Positions 1 to 9,307 of a DNA stretch of 64,000 nt are shown one piece after another. This DNA comes from Rhizobiaceae bacterium (GTDB lineage Bacteria; Pseudomonadota; Alphaproteobacteria; Rhizobiales; Rhizobiaceae), in assembly GCA_017644005.1 (NCBI GenBank), contig JAEPMJ010000002.1, positions 558,001 to 622,000 on the forward strand, given 5' to 3'. The translations under genes were made by a program, and so were the position numbers. Each line of letters begins with the position of its first letter. Within the stretch, counting starts at the first letter, position 1. The notes beneath the pieces were generated by a model. That model did not search any database and was not told the origin of the DNA. It saw nothing but the letters and a program-made list of their open reading frames with translations.

Positions 1-222
1 ACGCCTTCAGCAAGGCATGACCGATCCATGGTCGGTAGCGTTAGGTGCAGCTGTCGCACCGATCAGCCGCTCATTTGACCCCCGGTATTCGGCGATGCTC
101 AAGAACCGGTAGGTTCGATGAGCCCGTCGAGCGGCAGAGCTTCCATCTGAGCCGTGGAGATGTTCGTTCCCCGTGGCTGTCCGTTCCGCCGGCAGGCCCT
201 GTCGTCTTCGGCCAGGCGCTCC
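1..222. other. Left-edge stretch without a recognisable gene
   Basis: No convincing gene was found here. The ORFs listed across it (45..695 plus and 71..475 minus) are Arg/Pro-rich shadows that run into the GntR regulator. It lies downstream of that regulator. No clear terminator hairpin with a T-run was seen. Confidence 0.5.
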
Positions 223-1014
223 TCAGGCTCCGATTCCCGAAAAAAAGCTCAGCGCATAATCGTCGGCGGGCACAAATAGTCGCTGGAAATAGACGGGCCT
301 GCGCTCGGGGCCGTAGGCTTCGGCGAAGATTTCGTAGATGTGACCGCCGAGCTGGAGGCCCAGGCGCCTTGCGGAGATGCTGTTGGCCGGCGCCAATTGC
401 ACAGTCTGGGACGTGCCCTGGACAAAGATGCCGTAACGCGCCTCGAGCTCGGTGCGGATGTTCACCATCCTCCACTCGTCCGGGTGGGTTTCCGCGAGGC
501 CCGGAACCAGGACCGGATCAAGATACATTTCGGCGCCGAAAGGTGCGCAGCCGGATACCGCGTAGCGGCGCGAGATGCGGCAGTATGCGGGTTTCGGGCC
601 GAGAAAGTCGGTCCATATGCCGGTCTGTTCGACCATATCGATGTCGACCAGTTCGGCGATCGGACGTACGCGCTTCCCGTCACGGCGAGATATGAAACGA
701 AAATGCCAGATCGAGGATGTCAGGGGTTCGGTCGACGCCACCTTGCTGCCGTCGCCGCGTCGGCGCACGATGATGCCCACTTCCTGAAGCTGGCGAAGCG
801 CCACCTGCACCGTGCCGAGGCTGACCCCCAGAATCGCCGCCAGTTCCTTCTCTGGCGGCAGAACGTCCCCCGGTTTGAGCGTTCCCTCACGCATCGCGGC
901 GCTCAGCGCCAGGCGTGCCGCGGTGCGTTTGGTGCGGCCGGGCCGCACGGCTTCGTTCATAAAGGTACTCAGCGGATGGGCTTCCGCCGGCACTGCTCGT
1001 TTTGCTGATTTCAC
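223..1014 (-). CDS. GntR/HutC-family transcriptional regulator
   Basis: A 263-residue repressor-type protein. The N-terminal winged helix (about residues 28-92, containing LPPEKELAAILGVSLGTV) is followed by a C-terminal UTRA-like ligand domain, which ends with VYFQRLFVPADDYALSFF, so HutC is the best subfamily. It starts with GTG, with AGGA seven bases upstream; an ATG 18 codons in (at 960) is an alternative. It is the last gene of the leftward tctCBA transcript, only 12 bp after tctA, so it probably senses the imported acid or a derivative and controls the tct genes. The inverted repeat at 4053-4068 is the natural candidate operator. The ligand cannot be told from sequence. Confidence 0.88.
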   Translation of the reverse strand: MKSAKRAVPAEAHPLSTFMNEAVRPGRTKRTAARLALSAAMREGTLKPGDVLPPEKELAAILGVSLGTVQVALRQLQEVGIIVRRRGDGSKVASTEPLTSSIWHFRFISRRDGKRVRPIAELVDIDMVEQTGIWTDFLGPKPAYCRISRRYAVSGCAPFGAEMYLDPVLVPGLAETHPDEWRMVNIRTELEARYGIFVQGTSQTVQLAPANSISARRLGLQLGGHIYEIFAEAYGPERRPVYFQRLFVPADDYALSFFSGIGA

Positions 1015-1026
1015 TGCGGTTCCTGG

Positions 1027-2514
1027 TCAGCTCTTTCTGAAGGCCCGGGCGAGAACGACAAGGCCGAGCGCCAAGAATATCACCGAAATGGGGCTGCTGA
1101 ACACCGAGCTGAAATCAGCTTTGTACAGCAGCAGCGTCTTTCGCAGCGAAGCTTCGAACATGCCGCCCAGCAGAAAGCCGATAACCAGGCATACGATGGA
1201 AAAGCCGGTGTGGCGCATCAATAGGCCGAGAACAGCGAAACCGAGCATTACCGCCACCTCGAACATCGACTGGTTGGGCAGATAGACGCCGGCGATGCAA
1301 AGCGCGATGACGGGCGGCAACACCGCACTGCGCGGGGCGCGGGCAATATGCGCCCAGATACTGATTCCGACGCGGCCGACCGCCAAATGGATGAAATTGG
1401 CGATCAGCATCGAGGCGAACAGCGCGTAGATGATGTCGCCATGCATGGTCAGCATGAACGGTCCCGGCACTATGCCGTGGATCATGAAGGCGCCGATCAG
1501 AAGGGCCGCGGCGATATTGCCGGGGATGCCTATGGCTATCGTCGGAATGAGGTTCGACCCGACGACGGCGCTGTTGGCGGCTTCCGTCGCGACGATGCCG
1601 TCCGGATTGCCTTTGCCGAAACTGGAGGGATCCTTGGATGCCCGCCGCGCGGCGCCGTAGCTCAGAAAGGCCGCGAGCGTAACGCCAAGTCCAGGCAACA
1701 TGCCGACACCAGAGCCGATCATCGCCGAACGGATTATGGTGCGCCAGTGGCTGAAGAACTCGCCTGCCGTCAATCTGTTGGCAGCGCGGTCATTGGCCCA
1801 TAACGAAGCGGTGGCTCGCCGTTCGCCGTAGCGGTGCAACGTCGTCATCTGTTCGAAGATCGACGACAGGGCCAACGCCCCGATCGCCACGCCGGTCAGC
1901 GGAAAGCCGTCGAAGAGCTCCACTTCGCCGAATGTCATGCGCGGCGTGCTGTCGATCGGATCAAGGCCGATAGTGGCGAGAAAAATGCCGACAAAGATGG
2001 CGATCAGCCCCTTGAGCGGCGACTCGCTTGCCAGCCCGGCGAGCAGTGCGAAAGCGAAGAAAAGAACCGAAGCGAGCTCGAGCGGGCCGAACTGAAGCGC
2101 GATCGCCGCGAATGGCGCGGCCAAAGCGATTAAAAGCAGGTCCGACAGCGTATCACCGGTGACCGACGAATAGAGCGAGTATTTCATCGCCTTGCCGCCC
2201 TGACCCTTGCATGCCATCGGGTGGCCGTCAAAAGCGGATGCGGCCGATTCCGGCGTACCCGGCGTGTTGAGCAGAATCGAAGGCACCGCGCCGCCGGACG
2301 TTCCACCCTTATTGACGCCGACAAGGAAAGCTATCGCCACCAACGGCGACATATAGAATGTCAGCGGAATGAGAACCGCCATGGCTGTCACGCTGCCGAG
2401 CCCCGGTATGACGCCGATGACTATTCCAAGCGCGATGCCGAGCGCTATGAACAGCAGGTTGGTGACGGTCAGCGCCGCTTCGAACCCGGCAGCCAGGTGC
2501 AGCAGAATATCCAT
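1027..2514 (-). CDS. tctA: Tripartite tricarboxylate transporter, large membrane subunit (TctA)
   Basis: A 495-residue, highly hydrophobic protein with the TctA signature early on (ALGIVIGVIPGLGSVTAMAV, then GGTSGGAVPSILLNTPGTP) and a second, internally repeated half (GSGVGMLPGLGVTLAAFLSYG, then VVGSNLIPTIAIGIPGN). Length and about 11-12 membrane segments fit the family. TctA forms the ion-coupled inner-membrane channel that accepts carboxylate delivered by the periplasmic TctC protein. It lies 27 bp after tctB in the operon. Known relatives carry citrate, tartrate or aromatic acids; the substrate here is unknown. Confidence 0.95.
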   Translation of the reverse strand: MDILLHLAAGFEAALTVTNLLFIALGIALGIVIGVIPGLGSVTAMAVLIPLTFYMSPLVAIAFLVGVNKGGTSGGAVPSILLNTPGTPESAASAFDGHPMACKGQGGKAMKYSLYSSVTGDTLSDLLLIALAAPFAAIALQFGPLELASVLFFAFALLAGLASESPLKGLIAIFVGIFLATIGLDPIDSTPRMTFGEVELFDGFPLTGVAIGALALSSIFEQMTTLHRYGERRATASLWANDRAANRLTAGEFFSHWRTIIRSAMIGSGVGMLPGLGVTLAAFLSYGAARRASKDPSSFGKGNPDGIVATEAANSAVVGSNLIPTIAIGIPGNIAAALLIGAFMIHGIVPGPFMLTMHGDIIYALFASMLIANFIHLAVGRVGISIWAHIARAPRSAVLPPVIALCIAGVYLPNQSMFEVAVMLGFAVLGLLMRHTGFSIVCLVIGFLLGGMFEASLRKTLLLYKADFSSVFSSPISVIFLALGLVVLARAFRKS

Positions 2515-2541
2515 GCCGTCACACGCCGTTTTCGGTTTTTT

Positions 2542-3042
2542 TCACGGCAGCTGCACCGTGAACAGGTGCCACGCCGCCAGATCGATGGCCAATGGGAAAA
2601 GAACGGCGATGGCAACGATGGTCGGCCACGATCTCTGCCCCGACAGAAGCAATCCGGCGGCCACCACCAATGGCATCACATAAACGAAGCCGATGTTTGT
2701 GACGCCCAGGTAGATGGCGATGCTTGCGATACCCCATATTGCGGGTACGACAAGCGCCGGCCAGTTGGAGACGGGATGCGCCGCACGGCATTTCAGGGCG
2801 GCGGAGCAGGCGAGGGTTGCGCCCAGCAGCGTGACAACCCATGCGGCCAGATTCGGCATGAAGGCGGGCGAAACGTCATAGCTGCCGGCGGACGCGTCGA
2901 CATGATTTGGAATGAGCCAGAAGAGGCCGGCAAGGCCCATCAGGGTCAGGACACAGCCGCTCGCCAGATTGACGACGGGAGAGGTTGCGTTCTCCACGCC
3001 GTCCTTGCTGTCTTGTGTTTTCTCGGGCTGCGTACCTGCCAT
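2542..3042 (-). CDS. tctB: Tripartite tricarboxylate transporter, small membrane subunit (TctB)
   Basis: A 166-residue protein with four predicted hydrophobic segments (for example CVLTLMGLAGLFWLIP and GIASIAIYLGVTNIGFVYV), matching the TctB fold and length. The ORF track starts one codon earlier at a TTG. I take the ATG at 3042, which overlaps the tctC stop as TGATG, a typical translational-coupling arrangement. TctB is the poorly conserved small partner of TctA in the inner membrane. It is assigned mainly by size, topology and position between tctC and tctA. Confidence 0.88.
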   Translation of the reverse strand: MAGTQPEKTQDSKDGVENATSPVVNLASGCVLTLMGLAGLFWLIPNHVDASAGSYDVSPAFMPNLAAWVVTLLGATLACSAALKCRAAHPVSNWPALVVPAIWGIASIAIYLGVTNIGFVYVMPLVVAAGLLLSGQRSWPTIVAIAVLFPLAIDLAAWHLFTVQLP

Positions 3043-3995
3043 CAATGCGCAACCTGCGCAACCGTGCGCAGCGAGCTGATCGTTGCTTCCATGTCCTCGG
3101 TCAGTGCTTCGGAGCCGACAAATTTCGACGGAAACAAAAGCTTGTTTTCGAGCAGGTCCAGATATCCGGGATCCTTGACCGCTGCCTCGATGGCCATGTT
3201 GAGCCTCGCCACGACATCGCCGGCAAGTCCCCTAGGGCCGACGATCAGCATGTGACCAGGCATGGAGATATCATATTTCTCGCGGATCGAGGGAGCATCA
3301 GGCGATGCTGCGAGCCGCTCCGCGTTCATCGACGCAAGCACCCTGATCTGGCCGCCATAACGGCCGTGAATGCCGCCGCTCCAGGCGAAATCGATCTTGC
3401 CGGCGAGCAACAGCGGAACCATCTCGCCGCCGCCCTTGGTCGGGATGCCGGTCCATTCGATGCCTTCCTTGCCGGCGATATATTCAAGGAAAGCGCGCGA
3501 CATAGCGTTCTGGTCTGCATAGGTCAGCCCAGCCTGCTGTTTGGATCTCGCCAGCAAATCCTCAAAGCTCGTATCGGGCGAGTCCTGCCGCACAACAATC
3601 GCCTGCTGATACTCCGAAATCTGCGCGACATAGGTGAAGCTGTCGACGTCGTATTCCACCTTCAGGGTGAGCGGCGTCCAGGTCAGCGGATCGGAGCCCG
3701 ACAACATGATTGTGTAGCCGTCCGGCGCCGAAGCCGCGATTTCCGTGGAACCGACCGCCCCGCCGCCGCCCGGGCGCGTCTTGACGATGACAGGCTGGCC
3801 AAGCTGGTCGCCAAGCGCCTTGGCGAACACCCGGGCCAGCGTCTCGGTGCTGCCGCCTGCCTGATACGGGACGATAAGGGTCACCGGCCGGTCGGGGTAT
3901 CCCGCCCAGGCCTCCGTGGCGAGACCGAACACGCTGCCGATGGCGACGACTGCAACCGCAGCCAGCAGGCTGCGCCTTGAAGAGCTGGTTTTCAT
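3042..3995 (-). CDS. tctC: Tripartite tricarboxylate transporter substrate-binding protein (TctC/Bug family)
   Basis: A 317-residue periplasmic binding protein. It has a signal peptide (RRSLLAAVAVVAIGSVFGLATEAWA) followed by the Bug-family start YPDRPVTLIVPYQAGGSTETLAR and the characteristic KTRPGGGGAVGSTEIA segment. A strong ribosome site (GGGAGG) precedes the ATG. As the first gene of tctCBA-gntR it would be the most highly expressed. Bug proteins bind carboxylates or amides; the ligand is not predictable. The gene is divergent from the DUF3604 gene, with a perfect inverted repeat in the 110-bp gap. Confidence 0.94.
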   Translation of the reverse strand: MKTSSSRRSLLAAVAVVAIGSVFGLATEAWAGYPDRPVTLIVPYQAGGSTETLARVFAKALGDQLGQPVIVKTRPGGGGAVGSTEIAASAPDGYTIMLSGSDPLTWTPLTLKVEYDVDSFTYVAQISEYQQAIVVRQDSPDTSFEDLLARSKQQAGLTYADQNAMSRAFLEYIAGKEGIEWTGIPTKGGGEMVPLLLAGKIDFAWSGGIHGRYGGQIRVLASMNAERLAASPDAPSIREKYDISMPGHMLIVGPRGLAGDVVARLNMAIEAAVKDPGYLDLLENKLLFPSKFVGSEALTEDMEATISSLRTVAQVAH

Positions 3996-4052
3996 GCGTT
4001 CCTCCCTTTTTCAGCGCCATGCGGTGCAACGCGCCTGATTGACCTCCGATCT

Positions 4053-4068
4053 AAAACTACATAGTTTT
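4053..4068. promoter_or_regulatory. Candidate operator: inverted repeat AAAACTA-CA-TAGTTTT
   Basis: A perfect 7-bp inverted repeat with a 2-bp spacer, AAAACTACATAGTTTT, lies between divergent tctC (start 3995) and the DUF3604 gene (start about 4106). It is AT-rich against GC-rich surroundings and suits a dimeric GntR/HutC regulator such as the one encoded at 223-1014. Binding is inferred from position and symmetry only. Confidence 0.55.
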
Positions 4069-4105
4069 GGCCAAGTTGTCGATAGCTTACGTTAGGAGAT
4101 GCAGA

Positions 4106-6415
4106 TTGCTGGCGGATCAGGACGAAACGGACTTCCGACTTGGGCCAATCCCGCGCGACCTTATCGGCGACGGCGGTGTCGCCGTTATGCCGGGCGCAGA
4201 CCCGGCGCTCTACGGATCGGCCCGGCTGTCGCCCCTGGGTGCCGTCGAGGTCCGCAGCCCGCAGACTTTCACGCTCACCTATACCCTGGGCCGACTGGGC
4301 TTGGACGATACCGGCTCGATATGCGTCTGTTTTCGCGCCATGGGCGACGCGGGCGCTCTGCAGGTAGCGGATCCCACAGCGCCGAATTTCGTCAGCGCGC
4401 GCTGTTCGGGTGACGGGCTGATTGAGCTGCAGCCGGCCAGTGGCCAGCGGCCCTGGAACAAATGTCTGATCGCGCGATTGCAGGGGGGCTATCTCAGCGA
4501 GGGTGACACGATCACCATCGTATTTGGGGATACTGCCAGCGGATCGCCGGGCTGGATGATGCAGACAGTGGCTGAACGCGCCTTTGAATTCAGGGTGCTG
4601 GCCGACGTTGTGGCGACGGGGCACCCTGTCCCCATTGCCGATCGCTTATGGGTTCCGGTCGTCGCCGGACCACCAGCCACCTGGAAGGCCGTGCTGCCGA
4701 CATTGCGCAGGCCGGGCGAAAGCTTCCACCTCGGTATCAAGGCCGAAGACATCTGGGGCAACCCGACAGCCAAAGCTACGGGTCAGATCCAGCTCAGGGC
4801 GAATATGGCTGTGGACGGACTTCCTGCGTCGGTCACCTTCGACGGCACGCAGCGCGCCTTGTCCGTCGAAGGGCTAAAAGTGTCGGAAGAAGGCGTTCTC
4901 AGGATCGAGATCATCAAGAACGGGGAGAAACTCGCCGTTGCCGGACCGCTGGTCATTCGCCGCGGCGATATCGCATCCTACTGGGGCGACCTGCATGGTC
5001 AGACAGGCGAGACCGTCGGCATCGGCACCGTCGAAGACTATTTCGATTTCGCACGCAACCTGGCATTCCTCGACGTCACCAGCCATCAGGCCAATGATTT
5101 CCAGGTAAATGCGGCATTCTGGAGCCACCTCAACGCGCTGACTGCGGAATTCGATCAACCGGGCCGGTTCGTCGCCTTCCCGGGCTACGAATGGTCCGGC
5201 AACACCGCCGTCGGCGGCGACCACAATGTATTTTTCCGTCACGAGGGCCGACCCATTCACCGCTCCTCGCACGCGCTCCTGCCCGACCGCAGCGACGTGG
5301 CGAGCGATGCATCCGATCTGAAGGCGCTTTACGCCGCGCTGAAGGACGAAGACTGCGTCATGTATGCACATGTTGGCGGTCGTTACGCCAATATCGCCTA
5401 TGCGCACCACCCGCTCCTGGAGACTGCTCTGGAACTTCATTCGGCTTGGGGCAGCTTCGAATGGCTGCTGACCGATTCCTTCAAACTCGGCTACCGCTGC
5501 GGCGTGGTTTGCAACAGCGACGGACACAAGGGCCGGCCCGGCGCCAGCTATCCCGGCGCCTCGGTGTTTGGCGCCTATGGCGGGCTAACCTGCTTCCTTG
5601 CCGAGCGACTGGACCGCGACGCCATCTTCGAGGCGATGCGGCGGCGGCATCACTACGGAACGACCGGCAGCCGAATTCACGTGGAGCTGAAGCTGGTTAT
5701 GGACGAACCCGGTCGTATCTACGAGCGCAATCCCGACGCGATACCCGATGCGGCCTGTACCGAAAGCCGTGTTGCGACCATGGGGGACATCGTGCGCACC
5801 GCAGCAGATACTGTCCGGGTCGAGCTCGAAATAGAAACGCCATCCGCCATTCTGGAGGTTGCCGTCTTCAACGGCGAGACCATGGTCGAGACGTTCCGCC
5901 CCTATGATACCGCGGACCTTGGCAATCGATATCGCGTCACTTGGTCGGGAGCCGAATACCGTGGTCGCGGCCGCGACACCGCCTGGCGCGGACGCGCGAG
6001 GTTTCGCGGCCGGCAAATCCGGCGGTTCGAAAAATTCAACGTCTGGAATCATGAGCGTCGCTTCGGGCAGCTCGGCAGCGACACGGTGATCTGGAACGCT
6101 GTTACGACCGGGAATTTCAGCGGATTCGACGTCTGGCTGGATGACGATGAGGCTGGCGAGTTGGAAATCGCAACGAACCGCGGAAAGCTCTCCGTGCCGT
6201 TGGCCGAACTTGGCAGCGAGGATGCTGTGCTCCATGCTGGCGGTTTGCAGCGCTGCATTGCAGTCTCCCGACTGCCGGAAACGCTCAACGCGACGATGAC
6301 GAAAACTTCCTGCAACGTCGCGTTACGGCCTGAAGGCGACAATCCTGTCTGGGTGCGTATCACGACTGAAGACGGCCATCGGGCCTGGACCAGCCCTGTC
6401 TACCTCATCCGGTAG
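4106..6415 (+). CDS. DUF3604 (PHP-like metal-dependent) protein
   Basis: About 769 residues. The central part carries the DUF3604/PHP-like motifs WGDLHGQTGETVGIGTVEDYF, DVTSHQAND, FVAFPGYEWSG and VVCNSDGHKGRPG, with His and Asp residues that could bind metals. Beta-rich flanking regions lie on both sides. There is no signal peptide, so it is probably cytoplasmic. The ORF track begins at TTG 4067, inside the inverted repeat. I prefer TTG at 4106, which has AGGAG seven bases upstream; an out-of-frame ATG sits between them. The gene is divergent from and probably co-regulated with the tct transporter, so it may act on the imported compound. No DUF3604 reaction is known to me; a hydrolase role is inference. 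Confidence 0.8.
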   Translation: MLADQDETDFRLGPIPRDLIGDGGVAVMPGADPALYGSARLSPLGAVEVRSPQTFTLTYTLGRLGLDDTGSICVCFRAMGDAGALQVADPTAPNFVSARCSGDGLIELQPASGQRPWNKCLIARLQGGYLSEGDTITIVFGDTASGSPGWMMQTVAERAFEFRVLADVVATGHPVPIADRLWVPVVAGPPATWKAVLPTLRRPGESFHLGIKAEDIWGNPTAKATGQIQLRANMAVDGLPASVTFDGTQRALSVEGLKVSEEGVLRIEIIKNGEKLAVAGPLVIRRGDIASYWGDLHGQTGETVGIGTVEDYFDFARNLAFLDVTSHQANDFQVNAAFWSHLNALTAEFDQPGRFVAFPGYEWSGNTAVGGDHNVFFRHEGRPIHRSSHALLPDRSDVASDASDLKALYAALKDEDCVMYAHVGGRYANIAYAHHPLLETALELHSAWGSFEWLLTDSFKLGYRCGVVCNSDGHKGRPGASYPGASVFGAYGGLTCFLAERLDRDAIFEAMRRRHHYGTTGSRIHVELKLVMDEPGRIYERNPDAIPDAACTESRVATMGDIVRTAADTVRVELEIETPSAILEVAVFNGETMVETFRPYDTADLGNRYRVTWSGAEYRGRGRDTAWRGRARFRGRQIRRFEKFNVWNHERRFGQLGSDTVIWNAVTTGNFSGFDVWLDDDEAGELEIATNRGKLSVPLAELGSEDAVLHAGGLQRCIAVSRLPETLNATMTKTSCNVALRPEGDNPVWVRITTEDGHRAWTSPVYLIR

Positions 6416-6631
6416 GATCGCGCCTACTTCGCGGTTGCTGCGGACATCCGTTCACGCGCCCTCACACGTCAGCCGCGCGAGTGCGCGCGCAGGAAACGTC
6501 CTCATACCCCTCACCTTGGGCGGGACGGCGGAGAAACCGGAACCGGTTGGCATGGGCATCTGCGCGGTGCGACAGCTGCGGCCCGGTGGAGTTCAGGACG
6601 TCGCAGCACCGTCAGGCATCAGCTCGATCGC

Positions 6632-7621
6632 CTAGCAGATGGAAATTGCCTCGGCTGTCTGGAACGATCGCGTCGCGGCATCAGCCAACAACTGAGCTCG
6701 CAGCCCGTCTTCTATTCCGGGTTCGATGGGTTTCGAATTTGCAATACAGTCAACGAAATGCGCCATTTCGGCGCGATAAGCGGCCTCGTAGCGTTCCAGA
6801 AAGAAATGTTGCGCAGGTGATTTTGTGAACCCCGCCGAGTTCGCAATTTCGACCGTGTTTTCAAGAACGTTTTCGGCGCGTAGCATTCCCTTTGCGCCAT
6901 GCACTTCGATCCGCTGGTCGTAGCCGTAGCTGGCGCGCCTGGAATTGGTGATCTGGCAAATGCGGCCACTGGACGTCGAAAGCGTCACGGCTGCGGTATC
7001 CACGTCACCCAGCCTCCCGACCTCGGCGTCGACGAGTGCGGCGCCAACGGCATAGACCGACACCGGCTCCTCACCAAGCAGGAAGCGGGCCATGTCCAGA
7101 TCGTGGATCATCATGTCGCGAAACAGCCCACCGGAGGATTTGACGTAGCCAATAGGCGGCGGTGAGGGATCGCGGGACTGAATGGTGACAATCTCGACAT
7201 CGCCGATCTCGCCCGCCGCGATGCGCGCATGCACGTTGGCGAAATTCGGATCGAACCGGCGATTGAAGGCGGTCAGAAAAGGTACACCCGCGGCCTCGAC
7301 CGCCTTGATGCAATCGCGGATCCGGTCGGCGGACAAATCCACGGGCTTTTCACAGAAAATCGCCTTGCCGGCGGCGGCGGCGGCATGAATGAACTTGTAA
7401 TGAGTGTCGGTGGGCGTGCCGATGACAACCGCGTCCACGTCGGCGCTTTCGATCAGCGCGATGGGCTCCATGACCTTCGCGCCGGTCTTGTTGCCCAGCA
7501 TCCTGGCTGGCTCCCCGAAGGCATCGGCGACGGCAGAGACCCGTGCCCCCTCCGTCTGCGCGATGGAACGGGCGTGAACCTGGCCGATACGGCCGCAGCC
7601 CAGAAGTCCGATTTTGAGCAT
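6632..7621 (-). CDS. iolG: Inositol 2-dehydrogenase (Gfo/Idh/MocA family)
   Basis: A 329-residue NAD-dependent dehydrogenase with an N-terminal Rossmann motif (IGLLGCGRIGQVHARSI), the family CEKPVDLS motif and a catalytic-domain DMMIHDLDMARFLLGEEP segment that supplies the conserved Asp and His. IolG oxidises myo-inositol to 2-keto-myo-inositol (scyllo-inosose), the first pathway step. It is the last gene of the leftward operon iolD-iolC-iolB-iolJ-iolG, beginning one base after the iolJ stop. Two more Idh-family genes lie in the cluster, but this one is the best match to true IolG. Confidence 0.9.
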   Translation of the reverse strand: MLKIGLLGCGRIGQVHARSIAQTEGARVSAVADAFGEPARMLGNKTGAKVMEPIALIESADVDAVVIGTPTDTHYKFIHAAAAAGKAIFCEKPVDLSADRIRDCIKAVEAAGVPFLTAFNRRFDPNFANVHARIAAGEIGDVEIVTIQSRDPSPPPIGYVKSSGGLFRDMMIHDLDMARFLLGEEPVSVYAVGAALVDAEVGRLGDVDTAAVTLSTSSGRICQITNSRRASYGYDQRIEVHGAKGMLRAENVLENTVEIANSAGFTKSPAQHFFLERYEAAYRAEMAHFVDCIANSKPIEPGIEDGLRAQLLADAATRSFQTAEAISIC

Positions 7622-7622
7622 G

Positions 7623-8453
7623 TCAGCCTGCCTTCAGAGCTTGAAGCACCGTACGGGTGGCGGCAACGAGTTGGCCGTGCGTTTCGCCGAGTATCTGCAA
7701 GCGGTCGAAGCGGGTCGCATCGCGGTTCACAGCTTCGCGCAACGCATGTCCGAAAGCCATCCGCAACTCGGTTCCGATGTTGAATTTGCAGATCGAAGAA
7801 CCTCGCGCCAGCGCACGGCGCTGCGCCATTGGCACACCAGAGCCTCCATGAATGACCAGAGGCACCTCGGTTGCAGCTTCGATGGCCCGGATTGACGCCT
7901 CGTCGAGCCCCCCTTGCTGATCCCCTTGCAGATGCACGTTGCCAACGGAAATGGCCATTGCATCCACACAAGTCCCCCGTGCGAATTGTGCGGCTTCCTC
8001 CGGGTCGGTTCTCGCAGAACCTTCGCCGCCCGAATAGCCGACAAAGCCGATCTCGCCCTCGCAGGAGACGCCCGCGCCATGAGCAAGTTCCACGATGGCG
8101 GCGGTTTCCTCGATATTCTGGGAAAGCGGTTTGCGCGATCCGTCATACATTACCGAGGTAAAGCCGCTGTCGATCGCAATGTGGCAATCCTCTGCGGTGT
8201 AACCATGATCGAGATGAGCAACCACGGGTACGGAAGCCCCTTCGGCCAGATGTCGGAACATGGCACCGAGCACCGGTAGCGGAGTATATTCGCGGCACGA
8301 AGGCCCGGCCTGCAGGATCACCGGACAACCCTCGGCCTCGGCCGCAGCAACATACGCGCGCATGTCCTCCCACCCGAGAGTGACAAGCCCCGCCACCGCG
8401 TAGCCGTCACGGAGCGCCGGTTTCAGAACCTCGGACAGTGTGACAAGGCTCAT
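7623..8453 (-). CDS. iolJ: Class II fructose-bisphosphate aldolase family protein (IolJ-like)
   Basis: A 276-residue Zn-dependent aldolase with the motifs VVAHLDHGYT (metal ligands), SVMYDGSRKPL, CEGEIGFVGYSGGEG and VIHGGSGVP. In the inositol pathway IolJ splits 2-deoxy-5-keto-gluconate 6-phosphate into DHAP and malonate semialdehyde. Its position between iolB and iolG, directly after the kinase step, supports that role over glycolytic FBA activity. The start overlaps the iolB stop by 4 bp (ATGA). Tagatose-bisphosphate aldolase activity cannot be excluded by sequence alone. Confidence 0.85.
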   Translation of the reverse strand: MSLVTLSEVLKPALRDGYAVAGLVTLGWEDMRAYVAAAEAEGCPVILQAGPSCREYTPLPVLGAMFRHLAEGASVPVVAHLDHGYTAEDCHIAIDSGFTSVMYDGSRKPLSQNIEETAAIVELAHGAGVSCEGEIGFVGYSGGEGSARTDPEEAAQFARGTCVDAMAISVGNVHLQGDQQGGLDEASIRAIEAATEVPLVIHGGSGVPMAQRRALARGSSICKFNIGTELRMAFGHALREAVNRDATRFDRLQILGETHGQLVAATRTVLQALKAG

Positions 8454-9307
8454 TTGAACTTTGCCACCATGTCCATGATGCCGGGGATCGTGTTCAGCTG
8501 TTCCGCGTGGGTCGGCTGGAAATACTGTCTCAGGCTGCGCTGACTGAAGCCGCCGAGAATGGTGAAGTAGTACATTTCGTAACCTGGCAGGACAGCGCAG
8601 GGGTGGTAGCCCTTGTCGATCAGGAAAGTTGAGCCGTCGACGATGTGGTAGGCATCGCCTGGTTTATCTTCCTCACGTTGCAGCATCTGCAGGCCGGAAC
8701 CATAGTTCGGGCGGAAGCGGAAATTGTAGGTCTCGTCGTGGCGTGTCTCGATCAGTTCGCCATTTTCATCGAGCCGGTCGGTGTCGTGCTTGTGGGAGGG
8801 AAAGCCGGACCAGCCGCCCTGCCCCACCGTGTAAAGCTCGGAAACCAGCAGGCGACCGACCTTGTCATGGTGACCCGTGCCAAGGATGTGCTTGATCTTC
8901 CGGTGCGTTTTCGTGTCGTCCGACCCATACTGCACCACATCCAGATCGGCGGCGCGGACAGCGAAAGGCTCCAGCTTCTTGTCGTATTTCGCGCCGGCGA
9001 TGAAGGTCTCGGTAGAGTCCGTCGTGCAGGTGATGCGGACTTTTGCACTGGTCGGAACGTAGACGCCCTCGGGCTCACCATCCCATACGTTCTCGACGCG
9101 GTTGCCTATGCCGTCGAAGACCGCGCCGTCAACACTGACATCCACGGTGCCGGTTGCAGGGACGACGCAGGTTTCATAATCGTCGACGATATATTCGAAG
9201 CTCTCGCCCTTCTTCAGCTTCACGATGTTGAAGTAGTTCAGCGGCACCAGATCATGATACGCGTCGACAACCGGCTTGTTGGCATTGTCATAGGGCGGAA
9301 TGTGCAT
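8450..9307 (-). CDS. iolB: 5-deoxy-glucuronate isomerase
   Basis: A 285-residue cupin-type protein with the IolB hallmark GWSGFPSHKHDTDRL, a histidine-rich metal site, and ETYNFRFRPNYG. It isomerises 5-deoxy-glucuronate to 2-deoxy-5-keto-gluconate, between the IolD and IolC steps. The start overlaps the end of iolC by 20 bp, indicating tight operon packing. Length matches the family. No oddities seen. Confidence 0.95.
   Translation of the reverse strand: MHIPPYDNANKPVVDAYHDLVPLNYFNIVKLKKGESFEYIVDDYETCVVPATGTVDVSVDGAVFDGIGNRVENVWDGEPEGVYVPTSAKVRITCTTDSTETFIAGAKYDKKLEPFAVRAADLDVVQYGSDDTKTHRKIKHILGTGHHDKVGRLLVSELYTVGQGGWSGFPSHKHDTDRLDENGELIETRHDETYNFRFRPNYGSGLQMLQREEDKPGDAYHIVDGSTFLIDKGYHPCAVLPGYEMYYFTILGGFSQRSLRQYFQPTHAEQLNTIPGIMDMVAKFK

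Noticed and set aside
2221-3255. 344-codon plus-strand ORF opposite tctA/tctB/tctC
   Set aside because: It crosses three genes on the other strand and its translation is highly charged and low in hydrophobic residues, typical of the antisense of membrane-protein genes.
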